In this document: piece after piece, positions 7,534 to 15,298 of the stretch
How the letters are laid out: every line of letters begins with the position of its first letter
How positions within the stretch are numbered: the stretch's first letter is position 1
NCBI GenBank assembly: GCA_002358555.1
Contig: DEPC01000203.1
Location: forward strand, 1-19,982
Direction: 5' to 3'
From: Hungatella sp. UBA3402
GTDB taxonomy: Bacteria; Bacillota; Clostridia; Lachnospirales; Lachnospiraceae
Length of the DNA: 19,982 nucleotides
Translations under genes and position numbers: made by a program
The notes under the pieces: model-generated
Database searches by the model: none
Told to the model about the DNA's origin: nothing
What the model saw: only the letters and a program-made list of their open reading frames with translations

Positions 7534-9282
7534 TTAATTTCCATTGATACTTCTCTTAACATAAGTAGTATGCAACAAATGATGAGCCTTCTCACTTCCT
7601 GGTTCACCCAGATAAGTCTCGTACAATTCCTTAATAGCCCAATTCTCATGGGATTTGCGAATTGGATTATCTTTATCAGAATCATATAATACTTTTGCTC
7701 TAAGACTGCGGATATCAACTGTATTGCGCACATATCCTGGCTGTTGAGGTTGACCGCCACCATTGATACATCCGCCAGGGCAACCCATAATTTCAATAAA
7801 ATGGTAATTAGCCTCACCAGCTTTTACTTTATTTAACAGTTCTCTTGCATTGCCAAGGCCAGAAGCAACAGCAACCTTGATATCCAAGCCTGCTACTTGA
7901 TAGGAAGCTTCCTTGATACCATTCATGCCACGAACATCAGTAAAGTCAAGGCTTTCCAATTTGATACCAGCTAATTTCTCAACTGCAGTTCTTAAAGCAG
8001 CTTCCATAACGCCGCCTGTAGCACCAAAGATAACGCCAGCTCCACTACCAAGGCCTAAAGGTGCATCAAATTCTTCGTCAGGTAATGTGTTAAATTTAAT
8101 CCCTACCTTTTTAATCATACGTCCCAGTTCTCTAGTAGTCAAGGAATAATCCACATCTGGTACACCATTAGCAGCTTGGTCAGGGCGATTGATTTCAAAC
8201 TTTTTAGCGGTACAAGGCATAATGGAAACAGAGACAATATCTTCTGGTTTTATGCCAACCTTCTCTGCATAGTAAGATTTGGCGATTGCACCAAACATCT
8301 GTTGAGGAGATTTACAAGTAGAAAGATTCTCTGTCATATCTGGGAAATAATGCTCACAGTACTTAATCCAACCTGGAGAGCAGGAGGTAATCATGGGAAG
8401 TACTCCATGATTCTGAACACGGTCAAGAAATTCATGAGCTTCTTCCATGATGGTAAGGTCAGCACTGAAATTGGTATCAAATATTTTGTCAAATCCGATT
8501 CTTCTAAGAGCTGCTGCCATCTTTCCTTCTACATTGGTGCCAATGGGGTAGCCGAATTCTTCACCCAATGCTGCACGGACAGCAGGAGCAGTCTGCACAA
8601 TCACATGTTTTGATGGGTCAGCAATAGCAGCTAAAACTTCATCAATCTGAGATTTTTCTTGTAATGCACCTGTGGGGCATACTGCAATACATTGTCCACA
8701 GGATACACAACTGGTTTCACCCAGACCCATATCAAAGGCAGAGCCTACGAAGGTAGCAAATCCACGCATATTGGCGCCAATTACTCCAATACCTTGGGTC
8801 TTCTCACAGACAGCGATACAGCGGCGACATAAGATACATTTGCTGTTGTCTCGCAGTATATGAGCAGCACTGTCATCGATGCAGGAAGAAGTCTTCTCGC
8901 CGTCATAGTAAGCTTCATCATCAACTCCTAACTCTTTAGAAAGTTGCTGAAGTTCACAATTACCACTTCTTACACAGGAGAGACATTTTCTCTCATGGTT
9001 GGATAACAGAAGCTGTAATGTTTTTTTGCGGGATTTTAGCACCTTGGGGCTGTTGGTCCATATCTCCATGCCTTCGCTGATTGGATAGACACAGGAAGCA
9101 ACCAGGCTTCTTGCTCCTTTGACTTCCACCACACAGATACGGCAGGCACCGATTTCATTGATTTCCTTTAAGAAGCAGAGGGTAGGAATCTCGATATGAG
9201 CCAGCCGAGCCGCTTCTAGGATGGTGGAACCCTTTGGAGCGCTTACTTCTAAGCCGTTAATTTTAATTGTGATATTCTCCAT
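7534..9282 (-). CDS. hydA: [FeFe] hydrogenase catalytic subunit, NADH/ferredoxin bifurcating type
   Basis: 582 aa. Makes or uses H2 at the H-cluster in the cytosol. N-terminal [2Fe-2S] domain with C36, C47, C50, C64; His-ligated [4Fe-4S] domain H96, C100, C103, C109; two [4Fe-4S] clusters (C149/152/155/159 and C192/195/198/202); then the H-cluster domain with TSCSPGW (299-305), MPCTAKKFE (355-363) and EIMGCPGGCINGGG (497-510). In the first motif the second Cys of the usual TSCCP is Ser. The ATG has GGAGGAG 7 bases upstream; the gene lies 15 bases after hydB. The neighbouring NuoF- and NuoE-like subunits point to the HydABC trimer, which couples H2 evolution to NADH plus reduced ferredoxin. 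Maturation genes hydEFG are not in the window. Confidence 0.95.
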   Translation of the reverse strand: MENITIKINGLEVSAPKGSTILEAARLAHIEIPTLCFLKEINEIGACRICVVEVKGARSLVASCVYPISEGMEIWTNSPKVLKSRKKTLQLLLSNHERKCLSCVRSGNCELQQLSKELGVDDEAYYDGEKTSSCIDDSAAHILRDNSKCILCRRCIAVCEKTQGIGVIGANMRGFATFVGSAFDMGLGETSCVSCGQCIAVCPTGALQEKSQIDEVLAAIADPSKHVIVQTAPAVRAALGEEFGYPIGTNVEGKMAAALRRIGFDKIFDTNFSADLTIMEEAHEFLDRVQNHGVLPMITSCSPGWIKYCEHYFPDMTENLSTCKSPQQMFGAIAKSYYAEKVGIKPEDIVSVSIMPCTAKKFEINRPDQAANGVPDVDYSLTTRELGRMIKKVGIKFNTLPDEEFDAPLGLGSGAGVIFGATGGVMEAALRTAVEKLAGIKLESLDFTDVRGMNGIKEASYQVAGLDIKVAVASGLGNARELLNKVKAGEANYHFIEIMGCPGGCINGGGQPQQPGYVRNTVDIRSLRAKVLYDSDKDNPIRKSHENWAIKELYETYLGEPGSEKAHHLLHTTYVKRSINGN

Positions 9283-9297
9283 TCCGATTCTCCTCCA

Positions 9298-11088
9298 TTA
9301 CTTTTTGTAGATTGCGCCAAATTTACATTTTTCCATACAAGCACCGCACTTGATACATTTATCCTGGTCAATGACATGAGGATTGCGGACTGTTCCAGAA
9401 ATAGCATTATTGGGGCAGTTGCGTGCGCATAAGGTACATCCGCGGCACTTATCTGCATCGATGCGGTAAGACAGAAGAGCCTTACATACACCGGCTGGAC
9501 ATCTTTTTTCTTTGATATGTGCCTCATATTCATCGCGGAAATAGCGCAATGTGGAGAGAACTGGGTTAGGCGCTGTCTGTCCCAGACCACATAAGGAGTT
9601 GTCCTTAATATAATAGCACAGTTCTTCCAATTTATCTAAATCTTCCATAGTAGCCTGACCTTTGGTAATCTTGGTCAGAATCTCCAACATACGCTTAGTT
9701 CCTACACGACAGGGAGTACATTTGCCACAAGATTCCTCTACTGTAAACTCCAAGAAGAACTTGGCAATATCTACCATACAGTCATCTTCGTCCATAACAA
9801 TCAGACCACCAGAGCCCATCATAGAACCAATAGAGATTAAGTTGTCATAGTCAATCGGAATATCAAAATGTTCTGCTGGGATACATCCACCAGAAGGACC
9901 GCCTGTCTGAGCTGCCTTGAATTTCTTGCCATTGGGGATGCCGCCGCCAATCTCCTCGATTACTTCCCGAAGAGTAGTACCCATAGGAATCTCTACTAAA
10001 CCAGTGTTGTGAATTTTGCCGCCCAAGGCAAATACTTTGGTTCCTTTGGACTTTTCTGTACCCATAGATGCAAACCACTCTGCACCATGAAGGATAATCT
10101 GTGGGATATTGGCATAAGTTTCTACATTATTCAAAATTGTTGGCTTGCCGAAAAGACCCTTTTGTGCTGGGAATGGAGGACGTGGTCTAGGTTCTCCACG
10201 ATTGCCTTCAATAGAAGTCATAAGGGCGGTTTCCTCACCACATACAAAAGCACCTGCACCAAGTCTTAAGTCAATATCAAAGGAAAAATCAGAACCAAAA
10301 ATATTATTGCCAAGAAGTTCCATTTCTCTAGCTTGGTCAATTGCAATTTTTAAGCGCTGTACAGCAATGGGATATTCTGCACGCACATAGATATAGCCCT
10401 GGGAAGCACCAATCGCATAACCTGCAATGGCCATAGCCTCTAAAACTGCATGGGGGTCGCCTTCCAGAACAGAACGGTCCATAAATGCACCTGGGTCGCC
10501 CTCATCAGCATTACAGCATACATATTTTTGGTCTGCATCATTTTGCTTGGCTAACTTCCACTTTAAGCCTGTGGGGAATCCACCGCCGCCTCTGCCGCGA
10601 AGCCCAGAATCAAGAAGGCACTGGATTACATCATCTGGAGTCATCTCGGTAAGAACCTTGCCCAAGGCTTCATATCCACCTGTGCCTATGTATTCTTCAA
10701 TCACTTCTGGATTGATGATACCACAGTTTCTAAGAGCGATGCGGTGCTGTTTTTTATAGAAATCCGTGTCAATCAGAGCTTTTACATTGCCTGCCGGAGT
10801 TACAGTTTCATTGTACAAAAGTCTAGTGACAACTCTTCCCTTTAATAAGTGTTCACTTACAATCTCTGGGATATCTTCTACTTTGACCATAGAATAGAAT
10901 GTGGCATCTGGATAAATAATCATAATAGGGCCTAATGCACAAAGGCCATGGCATCCAGTCTGAACAACGGATACTTCTTCTGTCAGGTCGTTCTTTTTAA
11001 TCTCGTCCTGCAGAGCTTCCATAATTTGCTGGCTTCCGGAGGAAGTACATCCTGTTCCGCCGCAAACTAATACATGTGAACGATACAT
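9298..11088 (-). CDS. hydB: Bifurcating hydrogenase NuoF-like flavoprotein subunit
   Basis: 596 aa. N-terminal thioredoxin-like [2Fe-2S] domain (C9, C14, C46, C50), then the NuoF core with FMN/NADH site GLRGRGGGGFPTG (162-174) and CNADEGDPGAF (192-202), an SLBB region, the NuoF [4Fe-4S] ligands C454, C457, C460 and C500, and a C-terminal double [4Fe-4S] ferredoxin (C548/551/554/558 and C578/581/584/588). This is the full architecture of HydB from trimeric bifurcating hydrogenases: it takes electrons from NADH and passes them to HydA and ferredoxin. The start ATG lies behind GGAGG; the upstream [2Fe-2S] gene ends 12 bases before it. It is the electron-entry subunit of the operon. Confidence 0.95.
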   Translation of the reverse strand: MYRSHVLVCGGTGCTSSGSQQIMEALQDEIKKNDLTEEVSVVQTGCHGLCALGPIMIIYPDATFYSMVKVEDIPEIVSEHLLKGRVVTRLLYNETVTPAGNVKALIDTDFYKKQHRIALRNCGIINPEVIEEYIGTGGYEALGKVLTEMTPDDVIQCLLDSGLRGRGGGGFPTGLKWKLAKQNDADQKYVCCNADEGDPGAFMDRSVLEGDPHAVLEAMAIAGYAIGASQGYIYVRAEYPIAVQRLKIAIDQAREMELLGNNIFGSDFSFDIDLRLGAGAFVCGEETALMTSIEGNRGEPRPRPPFPAQKGLFGKPTILNNVETYANIPQIILHGAEWFASMGTEKSKGTKVFALGGKIHNTGLVEIPMGTTLREVIEEIGGGIPNGKKFKAAQTGGPSGGCIPAEHFDIPIDYDNLISIGSMMGSGGLIVMDEDDCMVDIAKFFLEFTVEESCGKCTPCRVGTKRMLEILTKITKGQATMEDLDKLEELCYYIKDNSLCGLGQTAPNPVLSTLRYFRDEYEAHIKEKRCPAGVCKALLSYRIDADKCRGCTLCARNCPNNAISGTVRNPHVIDQDKCIKCGACMEKCKFGAIYKK

Positions 11089-11100
11089 CTGGGTTCCTCC

Positions 11101-11478
11101 TTATTTGATGTCTGCTGCACTGAGCGTATAATCTTCCACTACATGACCGCCAATGAGATGACGTTCCAGAACTTCTTCCGCCTTCTCAGGGGTCATCTTG
11201 ATATAAGTGATTTTAGACTTGCCTGGCTCCATAACTTCCACAATAGGCTCATATTGGCATAACCCAATGCAACCAGTTTGGGTAACAGATATTTTATCAG
11301 TTAAATTCTTTTCCTGAACCAAAGTAGATAATCTGGTGAGGACAGGCCGCGCACCACTTGCGATTCCGCAGGTAGCCATACCCACCACAACTCTGGTATG
11401 GTTATGGTCTTCTGCCCGCATACTGACCTGGCTTTGCATTTTTTCACGAATAGCTTTCAATTCTGCAAGAGACTTCAT
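11101..11478 (-). CDS. Thioredoxin-like [2Fe-2S] ferredoxin domain protein
   Basis: 125 aa. The body (about 28-115) resembles the thioredoxin-fold [2Fe-2S] domain found at the start of HydB and in NuoE, with MATCGIASGARP (34-45) and TGCIGLCQYEP (68-78). Only three Cys are present (C37, C70, C74), while the usual site has four. The ATG at 11478 is chosen because GGAGG lies 8 bases upstream; an upstream TTG at 11493 is part of that site region and is rejected. Small proteins like this often accompany hydABC in Clostridia and may deliver electrons or report redox state. The role is inferred from context. Confidence 0.8.
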   Translation of the reverse strand: MKSLAELKAIREKMQSQVSMRAEDHNHTRVVVGMATCGIASGARPVLTRLSTLVQEKNLTDKISVTQTGCIGLCQYEPIVEVMEPGKSKITYIKMTPEKAEEVLERHLIGGHVVEDYTLSAADIK

Positions 11479-11501
11479 AGAAAAATCCTCCAATCTGGCG
11501 G

Positions 11502-12059
11502 CTAGTAGCTTGCACCGCCGTCTGTTTCTTGTTTATTCTCATTTAAATAATCCATAATGTAGGCAGAAATTTCTGGGGTATCAAAGGGAATATCACCCAG
11601 AACCTGCCGAAATTCCCGTGTATCTAAAGTAAAGGAACGATTATTGTATTGATAGCGGTAAACAAAATCTGTCTCAGGATGGTAAACCACCAGAGTATGT
11701 ATGGTAGTGTTGATATCACCTAAAGGCATTCGGTCAATGTGGGAAAGGATAAACACTGCTGTTACTTTTGTCCCAACATTAGGCTGAGATATAATGGTAA
11801 AGCTACCTCCTGTGCTTTCTGCTGCAAGCTTGAAAAATGGGACACCTAGCCCCACCTTCCTTGTGGTACGGCTGGTAAAAAATGGGTCTGTGACCTGCTC
11901 TACCTGCTGTGGTGTCATGCCACAGCCATTGTCATCAATTATGATTGTAAGCTGGTCGTTCAAAAAATCTGCTTTAACCGTTATATTCACTAAGGAGGCG
12001 CCTGCCCGCGTAGAATTTTCCGCTACATCTAATACATTCAAGGAAATTTCTGGCATCAT
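11502..12059 (-). CDS. HATPase domain protein of the hydrogenase operon
   Basis: 185 aa. A GHKL ATP-binding domain fills residues 1-105: N-box LDVAENSTRAGA (10-21), DDNGCGM (42-48), the DPFFTSRTTRKVGLG lid (58-72) and the late GTKVTAVF strand. There is no phospho-accepting His, dimerisation helix or membrane segment, so it is not a complete sensor kinase. The C-terminal 80 residues are unassigned. The ATG lies 2 bases past the hydC stop with no clear ribosome binding site, so translation is probably coupled to hydC. A stand-alone HATPase protein sits in many hydABC clusters; it may act as a kinase or a regulator of a partner. The target is unknown. Confidence 0.85.
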   Translation of the reverse strand: MMPEISLNVLDVAENSTRAGASLVNITVKADFLNDQLTIIIDDNGCGMTPQQVEQVTDPFFTSRTTRKVGLGVPFFKLAAESTGGSFTIISQPNVGTKVTAVFILSHIDRMPLGDINTTIHTLVVYHPETDFVYRYQYNNRSFTLDTREFRQVLGDIPFDTPEISAYIMDYLNENKQETDGGASY

Positions 12060-12061
12060 GG

Positions 12062-12556
12062 CTATTGATATTTGGCTAAGATGCCTGGGATATCATCAGG
12101 GGTAAGTCTGCCATAAACCTCTTCATTAATCATCATAACAGGAGCAAGACCACATGCACCTACACAACGGCAGGAGTCCAGAGAAAACCGTCCATCAGGA
12201 GTACACTCTCCATTGGTAATTCCCAAAATCTCTTCCAATTTACTGAAGATAGCACCAGAACCTTTTACATAACATGCAGTTCCTAGACAAACAGAAATTT
12301 GATACTTACCTTTGGGTTGTAGAGCAAACTGAGAATAGAATGTAGATACTCCATAAATTTTTTCTAGTGGAATTCCTGTCTCATCGGAAATCATGGTCTG
12401 GACTTCAATGGGGAGATAGCCATATATCTCCTGAGCCTGCTGCATAATTGGCATCAAAGCGCCTTTTGTGTCTTTCAATTCGGCAATCACCTTTTTTAAA
12501 GCTGCCTCCTGTTCTGGCGTGCCGCTGAAAGGAACATGATCTTTTTTAGCAGTCAT
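12062..12556 (-). CDS. hydC: Bifurcating hydrogenase NuoE-like subunit
   Basis: 164 aa, the usual NuoE length. The N-terminal helical part (about 12-80) contains YGYLP and YGVSTFYSQF. The thioredoxin-like [2Fe-2S] domain has the four ligands C90, C95, C131 and C135 (CLGTAC and CVGAC). It is the electron relay subunit of the HydABC complex, next to the NADH site of HydB. It is the first gene of the minus operon, with AGGAGGAGG 8 bases before the ATG. A structured leader of about 100 bases lies just upstream of that binding site. Confidence 0.93.
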   Translation of the reverse strand: MTAKKDHVPFSGTPEQEAALKKVIAELKDTKGALMPIMQQAQEIYGYLPIEVQTMISDETGIPLEKIYGVSTFYSQFALQPKGKYQISVCLGTACYVKGSGAIFSKLEEILGITNGECTPDGRFSLDSCRCVGACGLAPVMMINEEVYGRLTPDDIPGILAKYQ

Positions 12557-12582
12557 GTCAATATCCTCCTCCTAATAAGTTG

Positions 12583-12684
12583 AAGTACCTTCAAAAATAT
12601 TGTAATAGTTCAAAAAACCATTAAACATATCTTTGTCTCTATCTTTTTGGTAGATAGAAACATAAAGAACTTTTGAAAGTACTC
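12583..12684 (-). promoter_or_regulatory. Structured 5' leader of the hydrogenase operon
   Basis: Read as minus-strand RNA, 12583-12596 pairs with 12671-12684 (14 bp) and an inner hairpin pairs 12630-12644 with 12652-12666 (14 of 15, 7-base loop). Four pairs are G-U on the minus strand but C-A mismatches on the plus strand, which marks the hydrogenase transcript as the folded one. A 33-base strand lies unpaired on one side between the stems. The fold ends about 10 bases before the hydC ribosome binding site. Confidence 0.5.
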
Positions 12685-12717
12685 ATGTCGAATTTATATA
12701 ATTCATGTTTTGTCATA

Positions 12718-12763
12718 CGGGATTCCCGCACACATATATCATATTCTAACATGTTAATGACAA
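12718..12763 (-). promoter_or_regulatory. Candidate promoter and operators of the hydrogenase operon
   Basis: On the minus strand TTGTCA (12758-12763) and a weak GATATA (12735-12740) are spaced by 17 bases. The spacer holds a perfect palindrome TAACATGTTA (12747-12756), and another, CGGGATTCCCG (12718-12728), lies near the expected transcription start. Both are well placed for a repressor or activator. The -10 box is poor, so an activator may be needed. Confidence 0.4.
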
Positions 12764-12910
12764 AAAATCCACAGGAATATCATAAAAACAGGCAAGTATC
12801 CAAAAAAAGACAGGTTTATGCAGAAAGTGGAAGAAATTTGCTTCTATATAAGAATTGGTCTGCATAATGACTAAAAAATAAAAAAAAGAAAAGGGAAAAA
12901 CAGGAAATAT

Positions 12911-12971
12911 GTTGAATTACTTGGCTGTCAATGGTATCCTTAAAGGAAAGGTAATACTGCTGAAGTATTAC
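12911..12971 (+). promoter_or_regulatory. Candidate promoter and leader hairpin of the HydS operon
   Basis: TTGAAT (12911-12916), 17 bases, TATCCT (12934-12939). Just downstream GTAATACT (12951-12958) pairs perfectly with AGTATTAC (12964-12971) around a 5-base loop, ending about 25 bases before the ribosome binding site of the first gene. It may be an operator or an RNA hairpin. Confidence 0.35.
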
Positions 12972-13007
12972 AGGTTCACAAAAAAGTATTCTAATAGGAG
13001 GGGAATT

Positions 13008-13355
13008 ATGACTGTTAAAGATGCTATGAATGTGCTTGGTGCAAGAGTTCTGGTAGGGGAGGAGCATTTAGACCGAGAAGTGCGCAGTGCGTGTGGCTCA
13101 GATATGATGAGTGATGTGCTGGCATTTTCTAAAGACCACTCCATTCTATTGACAGGTTTGTGCAATCCTCAAGTAATCAGGACAGCAGAGATGCTGGATA
13201 TTGTCTGTATTATTTTTGTCAGAGGTAAAAAACCAGATGAAACTATTTTAGAGATGGCGAGGGAACGTGATTTGGTAGTATTGGAGACAGGGCATAGAAT
13301 GTTTTCTTCCTGTGGGATGTTGTATGAGGCAGGACTTCATGGAGGTGCAGTATAA
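13008..13355 (+). CDS. DRTGG domain protein (first copy)
   Basis: 115 aa, a single DRTGG-type alpha/beta domain, the kind found in the middle of some phosphotransacetylases and near CBS domains. The part ACGSDMMSDVLAFSKDHSILLTG followed by a hydrophobic strand CIIFVRGKKPDE matches the second copy downstream (CCDLLSVAMG..., CVILAEGTQPDE). The ATG at 13008 has AGGAGGGGAA directly before it; a longer frame from 12909 has no binding site and crosses the leader hairpin, so it is rejected. The stop overlaps the next start as TAATG. It probably binds a small ligand or a partner protein in the HydS signalling module; its molecular role is unknown. Confidence 0.82.
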   Translation: MTVKDAMNVLGARVLVGEEHLDREVRSACGSDMMSDVLAFSKDHSILLTGLCNPQVIRTAEMLDIVCIIFVRGKKPDETILEMARERDLVVLETGHRMFSSCGMLYEAGLHGGAV

Positions 13356-13777
13356 TGGCAGATGTAATTGCTCTGACTTATGAGATTTCCCCAGACGATT
13401 TTACTAGGGCGGGAGAGGCCAGCAGCGATGTAAAGAGCAAATTAAAGAGAGTAGGAGTTTCACCAGAGGCAATTCGCAAGGTAGCGATTGCCATGTATGA
13501 GGGAGAAATCAATATGGTGATTCATGCAGAAGGTGGAATCATTACTGTTGAGATATCTCCTACCGAAATCCGTATGATTTTAGCAGATAAAGGACCTGGG
13601 ATTCCAGATATCGATAAAGCCATGCAGGCAGGTTGGTCTACTGCTCCAGATGAGGTTCGGTCATTAGGTTTTGGTGCAGGAATGGGACTGCCTAATATGA
13701 AAAAGTATACAGATGAGATGAATGTAGAGACCAAGCTAGGAGTGGGAACTACAATCACTATGGTGGTAAAGCTGTAG
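13355..13777 (+). CDS. RsbW/SpoIIAB-like ATP-binding protein
   Basis: 140 aa, a GHKL ATPase of the anti-sigma factor kinase type. Visible are the N-box with E49 and N53 (AMYEGEINMVIHA), the G1 box ADKGPGIPD (77-85), and the G2 box GFGAGMGLPNMKKY (105-118). No His-phosphotransfer region. Relatives phosphorylate Ser on STAS-domain antagonists or bind sigma factors. No STAS or sigma gene is adjacent, so the target here is open; the neighbouring HydS and DRTGG proteins are candidates. Translation is coupled to the preceding DRTGG gene by a one-base stop/start overlap. Confidence 0.87.
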   Translation: MADVIALTYEISPDDFTRAGEASSDVKSKLKRVGVSPEAIRKVAIAMYEGEINMVIHAEGGIITVEISPTEIRMILADKGPGIPDIDKAMQAGWSTAPDEVRSLGFGAGMGLPNMKKYTDEMNVETKLGVGTTITMVVKL

Positions 13778-13879
13778 TCTGTATTAAGTTGCAGGCATTG
13801 TAGAATGAAGTATAGGAAAACAGAAGGTGACAAAAAGTTTCTAGAACCATCTGAGAAATAAAACGAGAGGGGTGGAGAG

Positions 13880-15298
13880 ATGGACAAATTCTATCATTCT
13901 GTGCGGCTGGAATCATCATTATGTAAAGGGTGTATAAACTGCATCAAACGATGCCCAACCCAAGCAATACGAGTCAGAGATGGAAAGGCACAGATTAATG
14001 GAAAATTTTGTATTGACTGCGGAGAGTGCATCCGAATCTGTCCTCATCATGCAAAAATTGCCACCTATGATAAACTAGAGGTTATTCGACAATATGAGTA
14101 TGCAGTGGCATTGCCGGCTCCATCTCTGTACAGCCAGTTTAATAACTTGGAAGATGTGAATATTGTCCTTAATGCCTTGAAACTTATGGGCTTTCATGAT
14201 GTGGTGGAGGTCAGTGCTGCAGCAGAGATTGTTTCTGAAGCTACAAGACAATATATATCTGAGCATCAGGATTTAGCTCCTATTATTAGTACAGCTTGTC
14301 CATCCGTAGTCCGTTTGATACGGGTGAGATTTCCAAATTTAATTCCTCATCTATTGCCATTAAATCCACCTATTGAGGTGGCAGCAGGTATTGCTGCTGA
14401 GAAAGCCAAAAAAGATACTGGATTGCCTAGAGAAAAGATAGGTATCTTCTTCATCTCTCCATGTCCATCGAAAGTAACATATGTAAAAGCTCCTCTTGGC
14501 ACAGATAAGAGTGAGGTTGACCATGTACTTGCCATCAAAGAAGTATATCCTCAGCTCCTTTCCCATATGAAAGCAGTTGGAGCAGACCCAGAAGAACTGA
14601 GTACTTCTGGAAAAATAGGTATCAGTTGGGGCAGAAGTGGTGGAGAAGCCAGCGGGTTATTTTCGGAAAACTATCTGGCAGCAGATGGGATTGAAAATGT
14701 GATACGGGTGTTAGAAGATTTGGAGGACGAGAAGTTTAATAATCTGCAATTTGTGGAGTTAAATGCCTGTAATGGTGGATGTGTAGGAGGAGTTTTGACA
14801 GTAGAAAATCCCTATGTGGCAGAGGTGAAGTTGAAACGGCTACGCAAATATATGCCTGTGGCAAGAAGTCATATGGAAGAGGGAACACAGGATTATGTGC
14901 CCTGGACCACAGGAGTGGAGTTTGAACCTGTATTCCGGCTAGGCGAGAATATGATGGAGAGTTTTTCCAGGCTTGAGAGAGTAGAACGGCTGTGCAAGAG
15001 GCTTCCAGGATTGGATTGTGGCTCTTGTGGTGCGCCTACCTGCAAGGCGTTGGCGGAAGATATTGTACGGGGAGAGGCTAGTGAGAGGGACTGTGTCTAT
15101 TATCTACGAGAAAATTTACATAAATTGTCCCAGGAGGTAGCAGTCCTGGCAGATGATTTGGCTGGACGGGAGAGTGAAAATGGAGATAAAGGTAGAATGA
15201 ATGCTTTAAAGGAATATATACAAATGATATCAGACGAAATGGCGATTCTGGACAGCAAGGTAAAAGATGAAACAGTTGGGTCTGAGGAGGAACTATGA
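13880..15298 (+). CDS. hydS: Putative H2-sensing [FeFe] hydrogenase, HydS-like (group C)
   Basis: 472 aa. Two [4Fe-4S] ferredoxin clusters (C15/18/21/54 and C25/44/47/50), then an H-cluster domain whose four cluster Cys are kept: C140 in STACPS, C195 in SPCPSK, C297 and C301 in ELNACNGGCVGG. The proton-relay Cys before C140 is Ala139 and the Met of MPC is Ser, changes known from sensory hydrogenases such as the HydS of Thermotoga. A further [4Fe-4S] domain follows (C380/383/388/405, spacing C-x2-C-x4-C-x16-C), then a charged helical tail (about 415-472). The PAS and phosphatase or kinase domains found in many HydS are absent, so signal output probably runs through the ATPase or DRTGG neighbours. 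The ATG follows GGGGTGGAG; the stop overlaps the next start as ATGA. Confidence 0.9.
   Translation: MDKFYHSVRLESSLCKGCINCIKRCPTQAIRVRDGKAQINGKFCIDCGECIRICPHHAKIATYDKLEVIRQYEYAVALPAPSLYSQFNNLEDVNIVLNALKLMGFHDVVEVSAAAEIVSEATRQYISEHQDLAPIISTACPSVVRLIRVRFPNLIPHLLPLNPPIEVAAGIAAEKAKKDTGLPREKIGIFFISPCPSKVTYVKAPLGTDKSEVDHVLAIKEVYPQLLSHMKAVGADPEELSTSGKIGISWGRSGGEASGLFSENYLAADGIENVIRVLEDLEDEKFNNLQFVELNACNGGCVGGVLTVENPYVAEVKLKRLRKYMPVARSHMEEGTQDYVPWTTGVEFEPVFRLGENMMESFSRLERVERLCKRLPGLDCGSCGAPTCKALAEDIVRGEASERDCVYYLRENLHKLSQEVAVLADDLAGRESENGDKGRMNALKEYIQMISDEMAILDSKVKDETVGSEEEL

Noticed and set aside
8176..8613. Plus-strand open frame of 145 aa opposite hydA
   Set aside because: It lies fully inside hydA, whose motifs are unambiguous; it has no ribosome binding site and no recognisable protein features.
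10427..10759. Plus-strand frame of 110 aa opposite hydB
   Set aside because: Antisense shadow; low-complexity Ser/Pro composition typical of reverse reading.
11479..11493. TTG start 15 bases upstream for the thioredoxin-like [2Fe-2S] gene
   Set aside because: It overlaps the GGAGG that correctly serves the ATG at 11478.
12747..12756. Rex (NADH-responsive) binding site at TAACATGTTA
   Set aside because: Rex sites read TTGTTAA, spacer, TTAACAA; here the half-sites are in the reverse order with no spacer.
12673..12867. Small frame of 64 aa in the divergent hydrogenase gap
   Set aside because: No ribosome binding site, no family resemblance, and it crosses the candidate promoter and operators of the minus operon.
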